Shown piece by piece: positions 27,249-36,034 of a stretch of 64,000 nt of DNA. The stretch's first letter is position 1. Every line of letters starts with the position of its first letter. Below the pieces are notes generated by a model. It was not told the DNA's origin, did no database searches, and worked only from the letters and a program-made list of their open reading frames with translations. Source of the DNA: Parvularcula sp964556115 (GTDB lineage: Bacteria; Pseudomonadota; Alphaproteobacteria; Caulobacterales; Parvularculaceae); assembly GCA_964556115.1 (NCBI GenBank), contig CAZKVC010000010.1, positions 32,026 through 96,025 on the forward strand. The letters run 5' to 3'. Made by a program: the position numbers and the translations under genes.

Positions 27249-28541
27249 ATGATACCGCCCCGCCTCCTCGCCCTTGCCCTTCTTGGGCTCAGCGCCGGCT
27301 GCACCTCAGTCTCGCCGCCATTTCAGAGCCCCGAAGATGGAGCGGTCGAGGCGTATTTCGATGCCCTGACGGCCATGGATCAGTTCAACGGCGTGGTCCT
27401 TGCCGCGAAGAATGGCGAAGTCGTGCATCTCGCCGCTTACAATATGGACCGGCCCGACCTGCCTTCGCTGGCGGTGACAACGGAAAGCCAGTTCGACCTG
27501 CGCTCGGTGACGAAGCTTCTCGCGAGGCTCGCCGTCTATCAGCTTGAAGCCGAAGGCAGGCTGGAGCTCGACGATCCGGTGTCGCGCCATATCGACGGAC
27601 TGCCCTACGGCGACAGGATCACCATCCGGCACCTGATGACGAACAGCTCCGGGCTGCCGCGGGAATTCACCACCCTGAAGAAACCGCCCAGCGCCCTCGG
27701 CCCGGACGATATCCTGCGCGCCCTCGCCCGCGAAACACTCGCCTTCGAACCCGGCAGTCAGAGCCGCTATTCGAACACCGGCTTCCAACTCCTCTATCTC
27801 CTGATCGGAGAGATCGCCGGGGAAAGCTTCGTCTCCTACGTCGAGGACGCCATCTTCGAGCCTGCAGGCATGACCCGTTCAGGCGCTCATTTCGGCGGCG
27901 AAAGCGAGGCGGAGGATTATGCCTTCGGCCATTATCTGAAAGACGGTACCCTCACGCCGGTCCTCGATTTTCCCGAGGAGGATATCCGCACCGCGATCCA
28001 CTATTCGACCGCCCGGGACATGCAGAAATTCCTGCGGTTCGCGGCCGAGGGGCCCCATGCCGACAAGCTCGCCTCCGACGGCGTCATCGCCCATGCGGGC
28101 GGGACGCGCGGCAAGCGGGCCTATGTCGAGACCGATCTTGGCGAAGCCATCAGCTTCGTCGTCCTCGCCAATTATGACGGCATTCCCTTCTCGCAGATCA
28201 ACCGGGACATGCGCGCCATGCTGACGGGGGGCGAATATGAGATCCCCGCCCCCATCAACCGCACCGCAATCAGTCTGCCGCCCGAAACCCTCAGCCGCTA
28301 TGAAGGGGTCTATACCTTCAGGGAAATCGAGAACCTGCAGCTCGTCTTCCGGGTCGAGAGCGGGCGGCTCGTGGTTTACCAGAACGGCGAACGCGCGGGC
28401 GTGCTGAAGCCCGAAAGCGAGACGGTCTTCTTCGAGGATCCCGAAGCCGCCGAGAGCATGACCTTCGAACAGGCCGATGGTGGAAGCTGGGACGTCCTGA
28501 TGGACTGGCAGGGCGTAAGGTGGCGCGGCGAGCAGCTTTGA
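27249..28541 (+). CDS. Serine beta-lactamase-like (class C / DD-peptidase fold) lipoprotein
   Basis: A 430-residue exported hydrolase. A lipobox (GLSAGC, Cys18) predicts a lipid anchor. The SxxK motif is SVTK (Ser86, Lys89), YxN is YSN (174-176), and HAGG near 281 stands for the third motif. These define the beta-lactamase/D-Ala-D-Ala peptidase superfamily. A C-terminal beta domain of about 90 residues follows, as in many esterase or peptidase-like members. An antibiotic-resistance role cannot be assumed; peptidoglycan peptide or ester hydrolysis is as likely. Confidence 0.85.
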   Translation: MIPPRLLALALLGLSAGCTSVSPPFQSPEDGAVEAYFDALTAMDQFNGVVLAAKNGEVVHLAAYNMDRPDLPSLAVTTESQFDLRSVTKLLARLAVYQLEAEGRLELDDPVSRHIDGLPYGDRITIRHLMTNSSGLPREFTTLKKPPSALGPDDILRALARETLAFEPGSQSRYSNTGFQLLYLLIGEIAGESFVSYVEDAIFEPAGMTRSGAHFGGESEAEDYAFGHYLKDGTLTPVLDFPEEDIRTAIHYSTARDMQKFLRFAAEGPHADKLASDGVIAHAGGTRGKRAYVETDLGEAISFVVLANYDGIPFSQINRDMRAMLTGGEYEIPAPINRTAISLPPETLSRYEGVYTFREIENLQLVFRVESGRLVVYQNGERAGVLKPESETVFFEDPEAAESMTFEQADGGSWDVLMDWQGVRWRGEQL

Positions 28542-28629
28542 CTCCCGCGGCTGCCGGTCCTGCGTTGCAGTGCGGCAGGAGGGCAGGTAGAGCGCCGGAG
28601 ATTTCCACGACGACCTCAAGGAGAACTCC

Positions 28630-29592
28630 ATGGCCCGCAAAAAGATCGCCCTGATCGGCTCCGGCATGATCGGCGGCACCCTCGCCCATATCGCCGCGAT
28701 GAAGGAGATGGGGGACGTCGTCCTGTTCGACATCGCCGAAGGCATTCCCGAGGGCAAGGCGCTCGACATTGCCCAGTCCGCCCCGGTCGACGGCTATGAC
28801 AGCCGCCTCAAGGGTACACAGGACTACGCCGATATCGCAGGCGCCGATGTCTGCATCGTCACCGCCGGTGTGCCGCGCAAGCCGGGCATGAGCCGCGACG
28901 ATCTCGTCGAGATCAACCTCAAGGTGATGAAGGCCGTGGGCGAGGGCATCAAGAAGCATGCGCCGAACGCCTTCGTCATCTGCATCACCAACCCCCTCGA
29001 CGCGATGGTCTGGGCCCTGCAGAAGTTTTCCGGGCTGCCGACCAACAAGGTCGTAGGCATGGCGGGCATTCTCGATTCCTCGCGCTTCCGGCATTTCCTC
29101 GCCGAGGAGTTCAACGTCAGTGTCGAGAGCGTCACCGCCTTCGTTCTCGGCGGTCACGGCGATACCATGGTCCCTTCCGTCCGTTACTCCACGATCGCGG
29201 GCGTGCCCCTGCCCGACATGATCAAGATGGGCTGGACCACCCAGGAAAAGCTCGATGCCATCGTCGACCGCACCCGCAAGGGCGGCGGCGAGATCGTCGG
29301 CCTCCTGAAGACCGGCTCGGCCTATTACGCGCCTGCCGCCTCGGCCATCCAGATGGCGGAGAGCTACCTGAAGGACAAGAAGATCGTCGTGCCCTGCGCC
29401 GCCTATCTGAACGGTGAGTTCGGCGTGAAGGACCGCTATGTCGGTGTGCCGATCGTCATCGGTGACGAGGGCGCCGAGCGCATCCTCGAGATCGAGTTCA
29501 CCGAGGAAGAAAAGCAGATGTTCGAGCACTCCGTCTCGGCTGTCGAGGACCTCGTCGAGGCGTGCAAGCGCATCGAGCCGAGCCTCGGCTGA
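28630..29592 (+). CDS. mdh: Malate dehydrogenase
   Basis: NAD-dependent oxidation of malate to oxaloacetate in the TCA cycle. The 320-residue protein is of the LDH-like MDH type: GSGMIGGTLAH nucleotide fold (10-20), the specificity loop PRKPGMSRDDL with Arg83 and Arg89, Arg152, and catalytic His176 in GGHGDTMVP. AAGGAGAA precedes the ATG. Unlike many relatives, it is not followed by sucCD; the next gene is a GNAT acetyltransferase overlapping as TGATG. Confidence 0.97.
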   Translation: MARKKIALIGSGMIGGTLAHIAAMKEMGDVVLFDIAEGIPEGKALDIAQSAPVDGYDSRLKGTQDYADIAGADVCIVTAGVPRKPGMSRDDLVEINLKVMKAVGEGIKKHAPNAFVICITNPLDAMVWALQKFSGLPTNKVVGMAGILDSSRFRHFLAEEFNVSVESVTAFVLGGHGDTMVPSVRYSTIAGVPLPDMIKMGWTTQEKLDAIVDRTRKGGGEIVGLLKTGSAYYAPAASAIQMAESYLKDKKIVVPCAAYLNGEFGVKDRYVGVPIVIGDEGAERILEIEFTEEEKQMFEHSVSAVEDLVEACKRIEPSLG

Positions 29593-30137
29593 TGAAACTT
29601 ATCGCGCCGGGCGCTGATGTTCTCCAGACGGAGCGGCTGACGCTCCGGCGCTTCATCATGGCCGACATTCCGGCCTATTTCGAAATGATGAACCAGCCCG
29701 CCGTCGAGCGCACGCTGGTTCCCGGCCCAGCCTCGCCCGAGCAGGCCGGGCGCGAGATCGCCATGATCGAGGGGCATTGGCCCCTCGTCGGCTTCAGCTT
29801 CATGGCGGTGACCGAACGCTCGACGGGTCTTCTCGTCGGGCGGGTCGGGCCGTGGCAGCCTGCGGGCTGGCCGGCCTTGGAGATCGGCTGGACCATCCAC
29901 CCGCGCCGCTGGCGCCGCGGCTATGCCGTGGAAGCGGCCAAGGCCGCAGGCGCATGGATCCTGAAGCGCAAGCCTGACCTCGACCAGCTCATTCATGTGA
30001 TTGCGCCGAACAATGTGGGCTCCCAGGCGGTGGCAAGAAAACTCGGTGGACAGAACACCGGGGCTGTCTTCCGCCATCCGATTGCAGGCGCGCTCGATAT
30101 CTGGACCACGCCGCGCAGCGCCTTTATTCAGGTCTGA
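29592..30137 (+). CDS. GNAT N-acetyltransferase (RimJ/RimL-like)
   Basis: A 181-residue acetyl-CoA-dependent transferase beginning MKLIAPGADVLQTERLTLRRF. It has the RimJ/RimL start TERLTLRRF, the IGWTIHPRRWRRGYAVEAAKA acetyl-CoA loop (R-x2-G-x-A type) and HVIAPNNVGSQAVARKLG. The target is unknown. The ATG overlaps the mdh stop (TGATG), so it is coupled to mdh; whether it modifies metabolism or ribosomal proteins is open. Its tail overlaps the convergent TetR gene by 14 bp. Confidence 0.88.
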   Translation: MKLIAPGADVLQTERLTLRRFIMADIPAYFEMMNQPAVERTLVPGPASPEQAGREIAMIEGHWPLVGFSFMAVTERSTGLLVGRVGPWQPAGWPALEIGWTIHPRRWRRGYAVEAAKAAGAWILKRKPDLDQLIHVIAPNNVGSQAVARKLGGQNTGAVFRHPIAGALDIWTTPRSAFIQV

Positions 30138-30786
30138 AGCCGGTCAGGTAGGCGTGAAGCATGAAAGCCAGAGGCTCGGCCCGGGCTTTCGGCAGCACCC
30201 GCTCCGCGAACGCTCCTTCAGGGGCAGAGCCGAAGACCTTGTCGAGGAAGAAATTGTTGAGCGCGAGGCTGACGATCCGCGCCGCCTCGTCGAAATCACG
30301 GACCGCCATCTCATCGCGGTAGGCTTCAAGGAAACCCTTGAGCCCTTCGAAGGCCTCTTCCGCCAGAAGCTCCGCCTGCTGATGCTTCTCCCCGCGCCTG
30401 AGCCGGGCAAGGGTCTGAAGGGCACGGATGATATGGCCGTCCGCCTCCACCTGTTCTTCGGCTGAGCGGGCGGCGGCGAGAAGGGCCGAGCGGAGGTCTG
30501 GATAGGGGCGCGGGTTTTTCGTCAATGCCGCCCCCTGTTCCTCCACCCGTTGCCTCAGGATTTGCAGCCTCTCATCGAGCAGGGCTTCGAGGAACGCTGT
30601 CTTGTCCTTGAAATGCACATAGACCGAGCCCGTGGCCATGCCGGCTTCGCGCGCGATGTCCGTAATGGCGATCTGCTCGAATTCGGCTTCGCGCAAAAGG
30701 ACGTCGAGGGCATCGAGAAGCCGCGCTTTCGTCCGCGCGGCTTTGGATTGCGGCCTGCTGCTTTTTGAACTTGAATTCATATTCAT
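30124..30786 (-). CDS. TetR family transcriptional regulator
   Basis: A 220-residue one-component regulator. The N-terminal helix-turn-helix is clear: KARLLDALDVLLREAEFEQI then ITDIAREAGMATGSVYVHFKDKTAFLEALL. The ligand-binding C-terminal domain is helical and unassigned. It is divergent from a CPBP protease gene with only 44 bp between starts, so that gene is the first candidate target. A TGAATTCA palindrome lies at the very start of its coding region (30773-30780). Confidence 0.92.
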   Translation of the reverse strand: MNMNSSSKSSRPQSKAARTKARLLDALDVLLREAEFEQIAITDIAREAGMATGSVYVHFKDKTAFLEALLDERLQILRQRVEEQGAALTKNPRPYPDLRSALLAAARSAEEQVEADGHIIRALQTLARLRRGEKHQQAELLAEEAFEGLKGFLEAYRDEMAVRDFDEAARIVSLALNNFFLDKVFGSAPEGAFAERVLPKARAEPLAFMLHAYLTGFRPE

Positions 30787-30830
30787 TTCGTAGAACAGGA
30801 TAGTCGGGCAGACAAGCGGAAAGAGCAGCC

Positions 30831-31598
30831 ATGATCGAAACCATTCTGCAGAACGCGGCCGAAGTCGGCCTCGGCCCCATCGACCTTTGCGCGCTGGGCC
30901 TTCTCCTCCTCATCCTGCCTGTCGAGGAGTTCCTCTCCGCCCCCCGCTTCAAGAAGCGCATGGCAAACCTTGCCGACGGTGAGCGGGTTCCGCGCTATTT
31001 CTGGGCCAGCCTCAAGCTTTGGACCCTCGCCGCGGTGGTAGGGAGCGCCTGGCTTCTGGGAGGGCGAAGCGCTGGGGAACTCGGGCTTGGCCCGTGGGAG
31101 ATGGATCTGCCCGCCCTTGTCGCCATGGGGCTCGGGGCGCTCCTCGCCGCCTTCTTCCTCTACCAGTGCGCCGCCATGATATTCAGCCCTGGTGCTCGAT
31201 CCGCCTATCGCGAGGGCGTCCTGGAAGGCGGCGCGGACCTCGCCTTTCTTCCCAGAACGGCGAGCGAGCGCTCCGCTTTCACCTTTCTCGGCCTGACGGC
31301 AGGGGTCACCGAAGAGGTGATCTACCGCGGCTATCTCATCTGGGCCTTTTCACTCATCATGCCCCAATGGGGCGCTGCCCTCCTGGCTCTGGTCGCTTTC
31401 ACCTCGATGCACGCCTATCAGGGCCCACGCGGCATCCTGCCAGTCGCCATGGCTGGCGCCTTCCTGACGGTCCTTTATCTGCTGACAGGCTCGCTCTGGC
31501 CCGGGATCGCGCTTCATGCGTGGCTCGATATCGTCAACGGACAGACCGCCTATCTCGCGCTCTCGGACCGCGGCCTCGCCCGGCGTCAGGCCGCCTGA
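30831..31598 (+). CDS. CPBP family intramembrane glutamic endopeptidase
   Basis: A 255-residue polytopic protein (about 7 helices). Motif 1 is TEEVIYRGYL (EExxxR), motif 2 FTSMHAYQG and motif 3 contains ALHAWLDI, matching the CPBP/Abi family related to Rce1 (CAAX processing) and bacteriocin self-immunity proteins. The substrate is unknown. Probably controlled by the divergent TetR regulator. Confidence 0.88.
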   Translation: MIETILQNAAEVGLGPIDLCALGLLLLILPVEEFLSAPRFKKRMANLADGERVPRYFWASLKLWTLAAVVGSAWLLGGRSAGELGLGPWEMDLPALVAMGLGALLAAFFLYQCAAMIFSPGARSAYREGVLEGGADLAFLPRTASERSAFTFLGLTAGVTEEVIYRGYLIWAFSLIMPQWGAALLALVAFTSMHAYQGPRGILPVAMAGAFLTVLYLLTGSLWPGIALHAWLDIVNGQTAYLALSDRGLARRQAA

Positions 31599-31655
31599 AC
31601 CATCGCTGCAATTGGCGCGCTTGACGCGAAAGGAGAAACAGGACGTTCTTGGCCG

Positions 31656-32504
31656 ATGCGTCGCTTCATTGCCCTCTCCAGCCTTCTCGTCTTTCTCTCC
31701 GCCTGTTCCGGGCCGCAGCTCCTCAATCTCGTCGCGCCCAAACTGCGCGGCGAATGGGAGCGGCAGACGGATATCGCCTATGGTCCTCTCGAGCGGCAGA
31801 AGCTCGATATCTACAAGCCCGCGAGCGAAGGCCCCTATCCGGTGCTGCTCTTTATCCATGGCGGGTCTTGGGAGCGCGGCGACAAGGAGGATTACCCCTG
31901 GCTCGGCCGCCGTTTTGCCTCTGAAGGCTACCTCACCGCGGTCATGAACTACCGTTTGGCGCCCGAGTTCGGCTATCCTGACTTCATGGCGGACGCGGCG
32001 AAGGCGGTGGCCTTCATCCACGAGAACGCCGGCCGTTTCGGCGGCGATCCGGACACCCTCTTCCTCGCAGGTCACTCCGCCGGCGGCTACAATGCCGTGC
32101 AGGTCGCCCTCGCACCCGAGTTCCTGCAAGCGGAGGGGACCTCGCCCGAAATCATCGACGCTGTGGTCGGCATTGCGGGGCCCTACAGCTTCCTGCCCCT
32201 TGACGGCCGGGTCACCAAGGCGGCTTTCGGCATGGCCGAGGACCTCGAAGCGACCCAGCCGGTCAACCGCATCAGCGCCGACGCGCCGCCCATGCTGCTG
32301 CTCCATGGCCGCGACGACAACGTGGTCAAACCGCGAAACGCCGAGAGGATGGCTGAGCTTCTCAAGGAAGCGGGCGTCGAGGCCGAGGCGATCCTTTACG
32401 ACGACATCGACCATATCGAGATCATCGTGGCGGTGGCTCTGACCGGCAAGGCGCCGGTCGTCGCCGACATGAACCGCTTCCTTGCCGAAGCATCGCGCCC
32501 TTGA
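31656..32504 (+). CDS. Alpha/beta hydrolase lipoprotein (BD-FAE/Aes-like esterase)
   Basis: A 282-residue exported esterase-type hydrolase. The lipobox is LSAC (Cys17). The oxyanion motif HGGSW, the nucleophile elbow AGHSAGG, the acid residue in HGRDDNV and a late His (DDIDHIEI) give a complete catalytic set typical of carboxylesterases with the HGG motif. It is the first of three consecutive exported hydrolases on this strand (M28 peptidase, PhoD-like). Confidence 0.87.
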   Translation: MRRFIALSSLLVFLSACSGPQLLNLVAPKLRGEWERQTDIAYGPLERQKLDIYKPASEGPYPVLLFIHGGSWERGDKEDYPWLGRRFASEGYLTAVMNYRLAPEFGYPDFMADAAKAVAFIHENAGRFGGDPDTLFLAGHSAGGYNAVQVALAPEFLQAEGTSPEIIDAVVGIAGPYSFLPLDGRVTKAAFGMAEDLEATQPVNRISADAPPMLLLHGRDDNVVKPRNAERMAELLKEAGVEAEAILYDDIDHIEIIVAVALTGKAPVVADMNRFLAEASRP

Positions 32505-32535
32505 CCTTCACGGCGGCAGGGCGAAGGTGCTGCCC

Positions 32536-33948
32536 ATGAGAACGCTCCTTCTTGCCGCCGCCGCTTCCCTCTCCATCGCCCATGCCCAGGCCATTCCCGA
32601 GGACGTCCTCCAGACGGCCGACGAGCTGATGCGCGAGGCGCTTTCGGATGAGACGGGCTATAAGGTCACCGAGAGCCTGACCACCGAGGTCGGCCCGAGG
32701 CTCGGCGGTTCGGAAGCCGAAGCGCGCGCGAGAGCCTGGGCGGAAGCGAAACTCACGGAACTCGGCTTCGCCAATGTCCGCACCGAGACCTTCGACATGC
32801 CCTATTGGGAGCGGGTCCGGGAGGAGCTGGTCATCACCGATCCCTTCCCGCAGCCCCTCGAGATCACGGCGCTGGGCAACTCGGTCGGCACAGGGCGCAG
32901 GGGCGTGACCGCCGAGGTCGTACGCTTCGAAACCCTCGACGATCTCATCGAGGCGCCGATGGATCAGAGCCTTCAGGGCAAGATCGTCTTTGTCGATGAG
33001 GGGATGACCCGGACCCAGGACGGCTCAGGCTACGGCGTGGCCGTGCGTAAACGTTCGGGCGCAGCCAATGAGGGGGCCAAGCGCGGCGCTGTGGCAGCGC
33101 TCATCCGCTCGGTCGGCACCGACCAGCACCGTTTCCCCCATACCGGCATGATGCGTTACGATGACGAGGTCACGGCGATCCCGACGGCGGCCCTTTCCTT
33201 CTCCGACGCCGAACAGCTCGCCCGCGCGATGGAGCGGGGCCCGGTCACCGTGAAGCTCGACATGGCCGTCCGCACCCGCAAGACCGTCGAAAGCGGCAAT
33301 GTCATCGCTGAGATCCCGGGTGAGACCGACGAAGTCGTCGTGATCGGCGGACACCTCGACAGCTGGGACCTCGGCACCGGCGCGGTCGATGACGGCGCGG
33401 GCATCGGCATCACCACCGGCGCCGCCAAGCTGATCCTCGACCATGTGAACGAGACCGGCGAGAAGCCCCTCCGCACCATCCGCCTCGTTTATTGGGGCGC
33501 GGAGGAAGTCGGCCTCGTCGGCGCGCGCGCCTATGCCAACGCCTATCGCGACAGCCTCGACAAGCATGCGGTAGCGGCTGAAAGCGACTTCGGCGCCGGG
33601 CGGATCTATCAGCTCGATACACGCTTCGGGGAAGGCCGCGAGGAAGCTGCGAGGCAGATGGCGCGGGTGTTGCGTCCCATCGGCATCGCGCCCGGCAACA
33701 ACATGGCATCGGGCGGTCCGGACGTCAGTCCCCTCCGTGCGGCCGGTGTTCCCGTCGTCACCCTGAAACAGAACGGCTGGGACTATTTCGACCTTCACCA
33801 CACCGCCGACGATACGCTCGACAAGATCGACCCCGAGGCGCTGGCGCAGAACGTCGCCGCCTATGCCGCCTTCACCTGGATGGCCGCCAACGCGCCCGAA
33901 GGCTTCCGGAAAAGCGAAGACGACGCCGACCCCGCCTCTTCGGAATAA
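32536..33948 (+). CDS. Secreted M28 family zinc aminopeptidase/carboxypeptidase
   Basis: A 470-residue exported peptidase, signal peptide about 1-18 (AAAASLSIAHAQA). Two-zinc ligands are recognisable: His and Asp in GGHLDSWDLGTGAVDDGAG, the catalytic Glu pair in YWGAEEVGLVG, an Asp in AESDFGAGR and the last His in DLHHTADDTLDKI. A PA-like insert (about 130-220) separates the N-terminus from the metal domain. It resembles carboxypeptidase Q/aminopeptidase members of M28. The ATG at 32536 with GAAGGTG upstream is preferred to an earlier frame start, which lacks a signal peptide. Confidence 0.92.
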   Translation: MRTLLLAAAASLSIAHAQAIPEDVLQTADELMREALSDETGYKVTESLTTEVGPRLGGSEAEARARAWAEAKLTELGFANVRTETFDMPYWERVREELVITDPFPQPLEITALGNSVGTGRRGVTAEVVRFETLDDLIEAPMDQSLQGKIVFVDEGMTRTQDGSGYGVAVRKRSGAANEGAKRGAVAALIRSVGTDQHRFPHTGMMRYDDEVTAIPTAALSFSDAEQLARAMERGPVTVKLDMAVRTRKTVESGNVIAEIPGETDEVVVIGGHLDSWDLGTGAVDDGAGIGITTGAAKLILDHVNETGEKPLRTIRLVYWGAEEVGLVGARAYANAYRDSLDKHAVAAESDFGAGRIYQLDTRFGEGREEAARQMARVLRPIGIAPGNNMASGGPDVSPLRAAGVPVVTLKQNGWDYFDLHHTADDTLDKIDPEALAQNVAAYAAFTWMAANAPEGFRKSEDDADPASSE

Positions 33949-33980
33949 AACCGTCACAAGATGGCAGTAGAGGCGAAGCG

Positions 33981-35114
33981 ATGAGAAACCTTCTTCGCCT
34001 CGCCCTCCTGCCGATCCTCGCCGCCTGCGCAAACGCGCCCGAGCTGGCGGTCGAACCGGCCCCCATGCCCTCAGCAGCGATCGCTGAGGATAAGGTCCTG
34101 ACACGGATCGCCTTTGGAAGCTGTCTGGACCAGACCATTCCCATGCCGATCCTCGAGACGATCCGCGCGCGGGAGCCGGACCTCTTCGTCCTTCTCGGCG
34201 ACAATGTCTACGGCGATGTCGAGGACGAAACGAACCCGCGCATGCCTGAGCTTCGCGAAGCTTACGCGGCCCTTGCCGCCGTGCCCCGCTTCGCCGCCCT
34301 CCGCCGCGATATCCCGTTGATGACGGTCTGGGACGATCACGACTACGGCCTGAACGATCAGGGCGGATCATTTCCTCTGAAGGAGGAAGCGGAAGCGCTG
34401 TTCGAAGATGTCTGGGCGCTGCCGCAAGACGACGAACGGCGCAGCCGGCCAGGCGTCCATACCTCGAAGATTTTCGGCGAACCTGGAAAGCGCGTACAGG
34501 TCATCCTTCTCGACACCCGCTACTTCCGGGACGATCTGAGGCCAACCGATCAGACGGGCGCTCCGGGCAAGGAACGCTACCTTCCGAAGATGGATCCGGA
34601 CGCGCAGATGCTCGGTGCAGACCAGGAAGCGTGGCTTGCCGAAGAGCTCAAGAAACCCGCCGAGATCAGGCTGGTTATCAGCTCCATCCAGATCATCGCC
34701 GAAGGCCATGGCTGGGAAGCCTGGCGGACCCTGCCCGCCGCGCGCGCGAGGTTGATGGACATTCTGGATACGGCAAACGGCGAGACGATCCTCATTTCCG
34801 GCGACCGGCATTCAGGCGGCATTTATGTGCGGGGTTCGGACGAGTTCGCCGAGCGGCAATATATCGAACTGACCGCCTCGTCGCTCAACAAGCCCGCCAG
34901 CACCTGGCGCGAGCAGGGCGGGCGCACGGACCACGAGCCGGGACCCCACCGCCTCGGCGACCCGGTCTATACGGAGAATTTCGGTGAGCTGAACATCGAC
35001 TGGCAAAGCGGCGCGGTCAGCCTCGCGGTGGTCGGAATGGATGGACGGCCCCTGCGGCAGATCAGTTGGGCGCGCGGGCAGGGCGTGCAGTTGATACCAG
35101 CCGCGCCGCGCTGA
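33981..35114 (+). CDS. PhoD-like metallophosphatase lipoprotein
   Basis: A 377-residue exported protein with lipobox LAAC (Cys16). Metallophosphoesterase motifs of the PhoD type: FGSCLDQ, LLGDNVYGD, VWDDHDYGLND and the later ISGDRHSGGIY. The substrate is probably a phosphomonoester or diester outside the inner membrane. It starts 32 nt after the M28 gene and ends 12 nt before the convergent VOC gene. Proteins of this group are found in marine bacteria and may serve phosphate scavenging, but no Pho box is identifiable here. Confidence 0.88.
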   Translation: MRNLLRLALLPILAACANAPELAVEPAPMPSAAIAEDKVLTRIAFGSCLDQTIPMPILETIRAREPDLFVLLGDNVYGDVEDETNPRMPELREAYAALAAVPRFAALRRDIPLMTVWDDHDYGLNDQGGSFPLKEEAEALFEDVWALPQDDERRSRPGVHTSKIFGEPGKRVQVILLDTRYFRDDLRPTDQTGAPGKERYLPKMDPDAQMLGADQEAWLAEELKKPAEIRLVISSIQIIAEGHGWEAWRTLPAARARLMDILDTANGETILISGDRHSGGIYVRGSDEFAERQYIELTASSLNKPASTWREQGGRTDHEPGPHRLGDPVYTENFGELNIDWQSGAVSLAVVGMDGRPLRQISWARGQGVQLIPAAPR

Positions 35115-35126
35115 CCGTTCGGTTCG

Positions 35127-35528
35127 TCAGCTAAGGTCCGGGACCGGCCCGGTCGGCTCCCAGATCTCGACGCGGACGCCTTCCGGGTCGGTGACCCATG
35201 CGAACTTGCCGTAGCTTTCGTGGATGATCTTTTCGGAGACCTCGCAGCCGTCCGCGCGCAGCTTGTCGACCAGGCCTTCGATGTCCTGCACCACGAAGTT
35301 CAGCATGAAGGCGTGGCCGCCCTTGCCGACATAGTCGCTGTCTTGCTCGAAGAAGGCGACCAGCGACATGTCCTGGCGGTCGGGCTCTTCGGGGCGGCGC
35401 CAGCGCATCTCCACACCCTGATAGCCGTCCCCCGGCTTCAGCCCGAGCTTGTCGCGATACCAGGCCGTCTGGGCCTCGGGGTCCTTCGCCTTGTAGAAAA
35501 CACCGCCCAGTCCAACGACGCGCGCCAT
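35127..35528 (-). CDS. VOC/glyoxalase superfamily protein
   Basis: A 133-residue protein with the beta-alpha-beta-beta-beta repeat of the VOC fold (GLGGVFYKAKDPEAQTAWYR start; FAWVTDPEGVRVEIWEP end). The last block resembles the glyoxalase I metal-binding C-terminus with Glu in VEIWEP. Substrate unknown. AAGGAGAG precedes the ATG. It lies downstream of the rplS terminator on the same strand and is probably separately transcribed. Confidence 0.85.
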   Translation of the reverse strand: MARVVGLGGVFYKAKDPEAQTAWYRDKLGLKPGDGYQGVEMRWRRPEEPDRQDMSLVAFFEQDSDYVGKGGHAFMLNFVVQDIEGLVDKLRADGCEVSEKIIHESYGKFAWVTDPEGVRVEIWEPTGPVPDLS

Positions 35529-35560
35529 CGCTCTCTCCTTATCAGGAGAACGAGAGCAAC

Positions 35561-35591
35561 AAAAAAGCCCGGTCGCAGCAACGACCGGGCT
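35561..35591 (-). terminator. Rho-independent terminator of rplS operon
   Basis: On the minus strand a perfect 10-bp stem AGCCCGGTCG / CGACCGGGCT (35582-35591 with 35566-35575) with a 6-nt loop is followed by a run of six T. It lies 23 nt after the rplS stop and closes the leuS-lptE-holA-trmD-rplS operon. Confidence 0.93.
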
Positions 35592-35614
35592 CAGATGAAA
35601 AGCAGTGGGGCGCC

Positions 35615-36034
35615 TTAGTCGGCAGCCTTGGCCTTCTTGGCCTTGGCTTTCTTCTTCTCGAGAGCCGCTGCCTGACGTTTGGTGTCGACCTTCTCGGCGA
35701 TCCGGGCGGACTTACCCTGGCGACCACGGAGATAGTAGAGCTTGGCGCGGCGGACCCGGCCACGGCGCACGACCTCGATCGAGTCGACCAGCGGCGAGTA
35801 GATCGGGAAGACCCGCTCGACACCTTCGCCGAAGCTGATCTTGCGCACGGTGAAGCTCTCGTTGATGCCGCCGCCGGAGCGCGCAATGCACACGCCCTCG
35901 AAGGCCTGGAGGCGTTCGCGCTGGCCCTCGCGGACTTTCACCTGGACCCGCACGGTGTCGCCGGGGGCGAAAGCGGGGACTTCGGGTTTCAGCTCCTTGG
36001 CGAGTTCCGCCTCGAGCTCCTGGATGATGTTCAT
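35615..36034 (-). CDS. rplS: 50S ribosomal protein L19
   Basis: Ribosomal protein at the 30S/50S interface. The 139-residue protein has the conserved core FAPGDTVRVQVKVREG, RLQAFEGVCIARSGGGINESFTVRKIS and RRAKLYYLRGRQGKSARI. A Lys/Ala-rich tail (about 20 residues) extends the E. coli length (115), as is common in alphaproteobacteria. The ATG overlaps the trmD stop (ATGA). Confidence 0.98.
   Translation of the reverse strand: MNIIQELEAELAKELKPEVPAFAPGDTVRVQVKVREGQRERLQAFEGVCIARSGGGINESFTVRKISFGEGVERVFPIYSPLVDSIEVVRRGRVRRAKLYYLRGRQGKSARIAEKVDTKRQAAALEKKKAKAKKAKAAD

Noticed and set aside
27249..28541. Antibiotic-resistance beta-lactamase
   Set aside because: The SxxK/YxN fold is shared by peptidases and esterases; no evidence for beta-lactam hydrolysis.
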